Shown one piece after another: positions 57,383-64,000 of a DNA stretch of 64,000 bases. Positions within the stretch are counted from its first letter, which is position 1; each line of letters begins with the position of its first letter. The translations under genes and the position numbers were made by a program. This stretch comes from Epiperipatus broadwayi (taxonomy: Eukaryota > Onychophora > Udeonychophora > Euonychophora > Peripatidae): the NCBI GenBank assembly GCA_028023455.1, contig JAQFVV010012420.1:4032001-4096000 (forward strand), read 5' to 3'. Under the pieces are notes generated by a model that searched no databases, was not told the origin of the DNA, and worked only from the letters and a program-made list of their open reading frames with translations.

Positions 57383-58918
57383 GGTATTTGTAAACTATTC
57401 ACTGTGCAGCCTTTGTTGGCGCTGTTTCTAGTTAAAAATAGAGCGATATAACATTACTGGGCCGCTCGATTTTTTTTTCTCTAATATATCGTATTTTGAC
57501 ATATTGCTGTAGTTTTTTCTTTTTAATATATTGTTTTTGGACATAATTTTTTTTTTTTTTTCATTTGATAAATTTAAATCTGTAATGGACACTTTAACTT
57601 TTTTTTTTTTGATCTCAAAAGTAAATAATTTTTGACATACGTCTTTTTTTTTTTTTTTTGCATTTCCATTCTAAATCGACTGTTTTTTTTTTTTACAGAC
57701 GTCTTTTTTTTTTTTGGTTTGGATTCGATACAATTCAAAGTATAAGGGACAGTTTTAACTTTTTTTGTTGAATATCTCAAATATACACAATTTTTACATA
57801 CGACTTTCTTTTTCTTTTTTTTTTTGCCTTTTAATAAACTGTTTCGTTTTTTTTTTTTGTAAACAGACGTCTTTTTTTTTTTTTGTTATTTAAAATTAGA
57901 ATCAACACTTTCTTTTTGAATTGGTTAAAAATGCAGGTTACTGTTTATTGATTTAGCAAAAAAAACAACAAAGCTGTCCAACAAACTCCGCCTCAGATGT
58001 CCATCTTTGCTTAGAAATGAAAAGAATTTGTTTGGTATTTTGACTAAGATATCGATCAAGAGAGTCGATTCTCTTCCGACCGAAAGAAGCGTGTTGTTGA
58101 TTGATTTGAGAAGAATACAAAGCTGTCCAACCAACTCCGCACTCACACTCAGCTGTAAAGCCCTACCCTTTGAACACTGACATTCTGGGTGTTAATTAAT
58201 TGACTTACAGATCAAAAGAATCACAAACAAAACACAGATTTCTTTTAAATCAAATAATAAATTTTATTCACCATGTATGACTAAACCAAATCAACTGTGT
58301 TATCTTTTTTCTCACTTTTTTGGCACATCCCCCGATTGCAAGAACGTGGTGGTAGCCATTTTGTTCTTTTATTATTCTCATCCAAGTCATGACAGAAATG
58401 GCACTTTTTCGCCAACAACTACAATCATCTGACAGAGACGTTGACATAGTTTTTTGGGTTCCAAATAACAACAAACCCCCCCAAAAAAAGCTCGGACAAA
58501 TCTCAAGAATATGCTGATAATTACTAGTACACCAAAAGATCTCAGTTGGGAAATACAGAAAATCATAAACATCAACAAACAAACAGTTGCAAACCATTCC
58601 AGTGCACACACTCTCAGATTAAATTCGAGCGAGAATACAAATTTGCTCTCTATGTGTAGGAATTCATGCCGCGATGAAAAAGTGGCAAACTAGATGATCA
58701 TCTAGTGTTGTTAGTTTAGACGTAGGGTTAGGATGCATGGAAGTAATTGTCCATGGCAGATTCTAACCACTACATCTATTGTCTTTTGCCTTAAGCGGCT
58801 AATACGATCGCTAGTCGTGTATTAGCTGTAAAGTTTGGCCGCGAAAGCGGTATTATTCTGTGTTTTTACACAGACACAGTGTCACCACAGGCTGTACAGT
58901 GAATAGTTTACAAATACC
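57383..58918. mobile_element. 1.5-kb inverted-repeat element with T-tract array
   Basis: Left end GGTATTTGTAAACTATTCAC and right end (minus strand) GGTATTTGTAAACTATTCAC are identical, and similarity continues with TGT(G/A)CAGCC and GGYG-CACTG-type sequence for another 15-20 bases. Inside, 57540-57890 is a run of long T tracts separated by ACAGACGTC- or CATACG-type spacers. 57960-58140 holds a direct repeat of CAAAGCTGTCCAAC(A/C)AACTCCGC about 160 bases apart. An 18-bp perfect palindrome ACTAGATGATCATCTAGT lies at 58689-58706. Frames up to 113 codons show no recognised motif. Probably a non-autonomous DNA transposon or foldback. Confidence 0.65.
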
Positions 58919-61131
58919 AAAAAATATTTAAAAGTATTGTATTTTTTTGTAAAAAAAAAAAAAAAAGTAAAGATCTAAAGATAGATTAATATTTTTGAAA
59001 ATAGAAATAAATGTTAATTTCTATCATGTTTAATCTTAGTAAATGGAAATGATTGTTTTGAAACAAACTAGCCCTTGTTGCACTTAAATAATTAAAAGGT
59101 CAGATAGGAGATATAAATAAAAATTAAAGATTGTTTCCCGCTCTGAAGCAACAACAAGCACATGGACCAAAATGGAAAAACATCAAGACATTAGAATCAG
59201 TGACATCATGTTAGATGGATCCTTAAAAATGCTGATAAAAGGCTATGAAAGTATAAAAAGCCAAAATAACTGAATTCATTAGTTTTGTTGTTGCAAAAAT
59301 CTGACTATTAATCTACATATGAATTGTAGCTATATTGCAGACTCTATGATGTAGAAGTCTGCAATAGATTTAATTTCCTAAAAATCAACTGAGGCCTCCC
59401 AATGACAGTTCCTGACCCAAGTATTGGCAAATAGCGGTTTCATTTCCAAGGAGGACAGACAATCGACGAAAGTGTTCACTAGGAAGGACCTCTAAATTTG
59501 TTGAAATCCGGAAAGTATGAACTCTTTTGTTTATCTAATATGAACTTTTACAAACTTGCGATTAGTAACTGAAAATAAGAACTTTTATATGATTTAAAAT
59601 AATTCTAAATCAATTATTAATAATTTTTTATGCATATTTGCTAATCATTTACATTTTTCGTTTTTATTTATTTTTGTATTTATTAACTAAATTTTTAAAA
59701 TGTACTAAATTTAAGTTGGGTGCAGATGGCTGCATAGATTTATTAATGTTTATTTTAGTTATATTTTTAAGATTTTCATATACATAAAATAAATATGCCT
59801 GTATGTGCACATCCACTTCATATATATCAATAAATATGACACTCATGCTGAGTGTCCAAATGTATTTACCCGTATAGCTTATAAGTTATTGTTGTCAATG
59901 TGGCACCTTATGATGAATGTCAATGGGTTTACTTTATTGTAAATTTCTTCTAAGCAATTTTCAATTAATAACTTTATAATTAAAATCGTTTATGTTCATT
60001 TTAAAGGGGTATGATTTCAGACTATTTGTTTCATAGTTAAGTCAATGCTGGTGGAGGGATATATGGGTGTTTATATTAATGTAATGTGAAGCATGTTTAG
60101 CATACAAGGCAAAGCCCAACTGAATGCATGATCCCAATGTGTAGTCATTGTGTTGCAATGGATGCAGACATATTTCCTGCAACATTGCCCCCTTTAGCTC
60201 TATGGTTAGGGTCTATAAGTTGGCAAATAGTTCACTTCCCCCCCATATGTAGCATTTCTCCTAAATATTTTATATACATGATTCCTTCACCAGACAGAGC
60301 ACATTCCTGTACTGGACGAGGATCATATCATTTAAATAATATCATGCTGCAGATGCACATTCCTGACAGTGTGGTTTTATGTTAGCATCTTCAAATTGCA
60401 TTGATTGCATCTATATATCAGGAAGCAAGTATTGGTTTGGCTACAAACTTTTAGCCTGAGGTTGAATGATTGTTTTTGAAAAGTTTTTAACTGAATAATC
60501 TATATAACCTATTTATACTCAACATTATAAAACAAACTTTTATAAACTGTCTATCTGTGCAGACTTAAGTATAAAATAATAATTTAAATTTAAAATCTAA
60601 ACAGAATTAACTTATTCCTCAAGTTTAAATTTATATATATGCGACAATAAATGTTTTTGTGTGATATTACTGGTAGTGGCTTATATTTTATTTTAATGTT
60701 GAAAATATATTTTAAGAATTTAAATCCTTTTTTTTTATTAAAATGTTTAAGAATTTATTATAAATCTCTGCTCCTCTTTGAGCTAGTGGCATGGGCTAAC
60801 AGTTTAATAAAATGGGATCTTTAACTAGAAGTATCTGCCTACATTATAAATTTTCTAGGTTCAAATGGCCTAGTGGTGTCCTGTATGGCAGATATGGTAA
60901 GAGTCATCGCTATTCCCTGACTGTTATAATATATATAAAATAATTGTTAAGGGAAGCAATGCTACCATTGTTTCCATGGACCACACACCATTAGAATGTA
61001 GCTATTTACACATAAGAAACAAAAATTTGGACAAATAAAAAAAGAGATGAAAAGATTTAGTGATCGATATTTGGAAGAAATAAAAAAGTACATTGGAAAG
61101 ATAATGAATGTGAAAAATATCAGTTATGATG
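58919..61131. other. Unassigned stretch
   Basis: No gene supported. An 85-codon frame at 60128-60385 sits in a patch of more balanced composition but shows no domain. A possible tRNA-like A box TAGTGGCATGGG lies near 60784 with GGTTCAAATGG near 60860, too far apart for a simple tRNA. Confidence 0.4.
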
Positions 61132-61133
61132 TA

Positions 61134-63786
61134 CAGGTAACCTTTCTATAACAGAGTAGATAGGTTCCTAAAGAATGGCATGTTATGTGAAACCATGTTA
61201 TATGAGACCCAGAGCCAGTACAAAAAAGGGGGTTAGGTTCTGAAAACTTATTAAAAACATTATTTTTAAATCCTTACGAACAACATTTTTATTTTAAATG
61301 TTAACATATGTATGTATAACATAAAATGAAAAAAAAAAACTTTAATTACTTTTATTTTTATAACCTTAATTTAATAATTTTATTCTATATCTCACTTAAA
61401 TGTTTTTCACTTGAATGATATATGAATCCTTTTCATCATTTATGTATTCTGACCTCTCTAAAAAGTCTAATTTTGTTTTGTTTTCTGGTCTTTACAAGGT
61501 TGTTGTAGGTTTCCTGGTATGAAGATAGACAATTTTGTAGCTCCTTTTTGAATTTTCAGCTTCTTTCAATAGCTGGTTCTGCATCCAATAAAAGTGATTC
61601 TAGATTTTTAATTGAGCTTAGGCCTTCCCATAATTTTTTAAATATTAATTTATTAACTTCACAATTTTTATCACTGTAATCCTCTTTAGAATCAATTTGA
61701 TTTACAACTTTTGATGCCATTTTCAACAAATCCACTTCACCACATTCTAAATAATATATCAAAACCATCACCTCCTATCAATTTGTCAAGTTCTAATTTG
61801 ATACCAATTTCATTTTATGATAATTCAAGCCAATTTTCTATTTCAGCTGATGATAGCTAAATTTTTTCCCAATATGCATTTAATGTTGATGTTTTTAGTT
61901 TTTTCAACTATAAAGATATGATTTCAATATAGTGCTTAATTGAAAATTGCTTTCATTACATCAATTGATGTTGATTCATTTGTGTCTAAAAATCCACTGT
62001 TATGATCTTTTAATGTAGAAAGTTTTAAAGATATAAATAATATCTTGATCCAATGACTGGAGGAATGAAGTACTGTTTGGTGGTAGAAAAATTACTTGGA
62101 CATTGAGATAACTTCAATCTTGTGGGTGATCTGGAGCATTATCTAATAGTAACAGCAACTTGGAGTCCAAATTCTTCTTTAAATAATTTTCAACCTCTGA
62201 CACAAAATGCTTTAAAAATTATTCTCTAAATAAATCTCCAGTTACTCAAGCTTTTGAATTTGCTTTCCAAGATACTGTCAAGATGTTTTTATTTATGCTT
62301 CTAAGTGCATAGGGATTTGAAGATATATAAATAAGCAATGGTTTTGTCATAAAGTCTCCTAATGCATTACTACACAAAGTAATTCCACAATTTTTAAATA
62401 TCTTAAAACTGGGTGCAGTTTTTTCTTGTTTTGATATAAAGGTTCTATAAGGGATTTTTCTCACTTAAACCCAGTTCCATCAACATTAAGAACTTGATGT
62501 AGTGTGTATTCTTGCTCTTCTATAATTTTTTCTGGGTAAATTCTGACAGCTTCATAATCAACCAATGCCGATTCATCTTGAATTCTTATGCTATGAATTA
62601 CAAAACACTTTTTGAATTTTTCAAACCAAAACTTTACATGCCACAAAATCTAGATTGATAGAAGATTCTCCATTTTCTTTAATGCCTTTGTAAATTTTAA
62701 GACCATTTTGTTTAATGATATTGCCATCCAATGGAACCATTTTTTGGAAGCTATCATCCATCTAAATGTTGAATACCTTTTCCATTTTCTCAATTATTGG
62801 TGCATGGGGATGAGCTGCATATTTTGCAGATATCGAAGATCCTATAGCAACAGCACTTCTAATTTTCTTTTCATTTTTCTTAATGGTTCAGATTGTTGCC
62901 TCATTTAAATATAGAGTTTTTGCAAAGTGTGATGCTTTTCCACCTTTTATAAGATGATCATAAATTTGTATTTTTACATCCAGGAAAAAATTTTTTCTCT
63001 TAGATGTCTTTTTTATTTTTATCAGACATAGTGTGGGACTGAAATTTAATTGTCCGAAAATTAGTCTTAAAAATAAAAAGATACTTTAACACATACTCAA
63101 AAAAGTTTAAAATAAGTTCCTTCCAAAACCACAAACACTAGAATTTTTTAATATTTTCTGTGATTCACGAACTGAATACTTTAAACATAAAATAATTTAT
63201 TTAAAATAGATAGTAATACAAATATTGATTACTATATATAAAATAGATGAATAAAGAGTGTCAACTTTATTTAAAAATAATATGAGTATAATTTGTATTC
63301 TAATTTGAAGATTTATGTTTTATTATTTTAAAATATATTGTACAAAAAATATATTTTATAAAGTCTTATAAAAAGCATTTTAACAGCATGGAACACTAGT
63401 TAGCGGAAAAGAACTTTAATAAACTGAATAAATGAATAGATTTGACTGTGAATAAGTAATTGCTATAGAAATGGATGCAATGAAAGATTATGGAATAAAA
63501 TTCCATAGAAACATTATCCAGAAGAAGATGTACAGTAATCTTAAAGACATAGATTTATTTGCATGCTCTTCTTACAGATATATAAGGTTAACTAGTACAA
63601 TACATACATTAAATAGTAGAATTACAATACAATATGAGGGTTTCTGCAAATTTCTGATTATGTTAACTTCTGGTTATGTTAGAATGAAACCGTGTTTAAA
63701 GTGTTGTGATATATAAGGGTTTCTGCAATTTATCATATTAGAATGAAACCATGTTGCAGGATACCATACCATACGAGGATTACCTG
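61134..63786 (-). mobile_element. Tigger/pogo DNA transposon, decayed
   Basis: Ends CAGGTAACCTTTCTATAAC (61134, plus) and CAGGTAATCCTCGTATGGTA (from 63786, minus) are Tigger-like terminal inverted repeats, each next to a TA (61132-61133; 63787-63788), the target of this superfamily. The transposase relic lies on the minus strand. Tandem-like copies of a GAATGAAACC-GTG(T)T block lie just inside the right end (63680-63755). Confidence 0.88.
61556..63029 (-). pseudogene. Tigger-type transposase (jerky/CENP-B family), dead
   Basis: Minus strand from an ATG at 63029 (MSDKNKKDI then a stop). N-terminal helix-turn-helix remnants follow (GKASHFAKTLYLNEATI, about 62945-62895, then IRSAVAIGSS). The CENP-B-type second DNA-binding part ends in FEKFKKCF (about 62625-62600). 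The DDE domain contains VLNVDGTGFK (62490-62461; the family has V-D-E-T, so a residue after the first catalytic D is changed), PYRTFISKQEKTAPSFK (62455-62405), KPLLIYISSNPYALRS (about 62345-62298) and LLLLLDNAPDHP (about 62155-62120; second aspartate). A C-terminal lysine-rich segment (61771-61556) completes it. Several stops and frame changes. Active relatives cut and paste at TA; this one cannot. Confidence 0.87.
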
Positions 63787-63788
63787 TA

Positions 63789-64000
63789 TATGTATTAAGA
63801 AAATTGCAAAGTGAAAAAGAAATTAATATTGGATTGAATATGTGCTTAGTGATTAAAGGAATTAGAGAAAAGAAGACTATGAATACAAAAGAAATAAATT
63901 GGTAGTTGGATTTAAGAAAAGAAATAGCATATTTAAAGGTGATTTGCCTTTGTGATACATGTTTTTGCATATAAGCAATGATGATATTAAAAAACCCTAC
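63789..64000. other. AT-rich end of window
   Basis: Nothing recognised. Confidence 0.5.

Noticed and set aside
60128-60385. 85-codon frame in balanced-composition DNA
   Set aside because: No signal peptide, domain or splice support that I can see.

Overview
Eukaryotic (most likely invertebrate metazoan) genomic DNA, roughly three quarters A+T by eye. I find no convincing host protein-coding gene. What can be recognised is a layered set of transposable elements in different states of decay: a Ty3/gypsy LTR retrotransposon, Penelope-like retroelement (PLE) fragments, hAT and Tigger/pogo DNA transposons, several foldback or MITE-like elements, and tandem arrays. This mix occurs in many invertebrate phyla, so I do not name a species.

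The most interesting part is 4.9-12.5 kb. Two neighbouring tandem arrays (about 8.00-10.48 kb, period about 410 bp; about 10.94-12.53 kb, period about 355 bp) carry, once per repeat unit, a type I hammerhead self-cleaving ribozyme with a very short stem III. The arrays are diverged relatives, and their hammerhead stem I pairs change in a compensatory way. Other hairpins in the unit also keep their pairing while the sequence changes. Both arrays run in one orientation for several units and then flip head-to-head. A third hammerhead sits in the centre of a 240-bp inverted-repeat element at 4.93-5.17 kb, itself nested in a hAT-like MITE. This architecture matches retrozymes, non-autonomous circular-RNA retroelements, and the minimal hammerheads of PLEs. 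Two PLE 3' ends with GIY-YIG endonuclease remnants lie in the same window (19.46-19.67 kb; a near-perfect palindrome at 41.43-42.45 kb), so a possible source of replication machinery is present as relics.

Region by region: 0-4.5 kb, AT-rich with a tRNA-like pol III element; 4.5-5.35 kb, hAT MITE with nested hammerhead foldback; 6.35-7.95 kb, long inverted-repeat element; 8.0-12.5 kb, hammerhead arrays; 12.9-13.5 kb, tandem duplication; 14.4-15.3 kb, hAT transposase relic; 19.46 kb, PLE fragment; 20.2-21.17 kb, three-unit foldback with 8-bp target duplication; 23.4-24.56 kb, coiled-coil ORF relic; 28.44-34.01 kb, complete but dead gypsy element; 34.94-37.61 kb, terminal-inverted-repeat element holding an inverted gypsy LTR, which holds a further foldback insertion; 37.88-38.19 kb, minisatellite; 39.2-39.66 kb, relic related to the 23.5 kb one; 41.4-42.45 kb, PLE palindrome; 47.16-50.53 kb, ZBED5-like hAT with a nested 359-bp partial dimer; 51.5 kb, Tigger-type MITE; 57.38-58.92 kb, inverted-repeat element with T-tracts; 61.13-63.79 kb, dead Tigger transposon. 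Coordinates of repeats come from reading by eye and may be off by a few bases.
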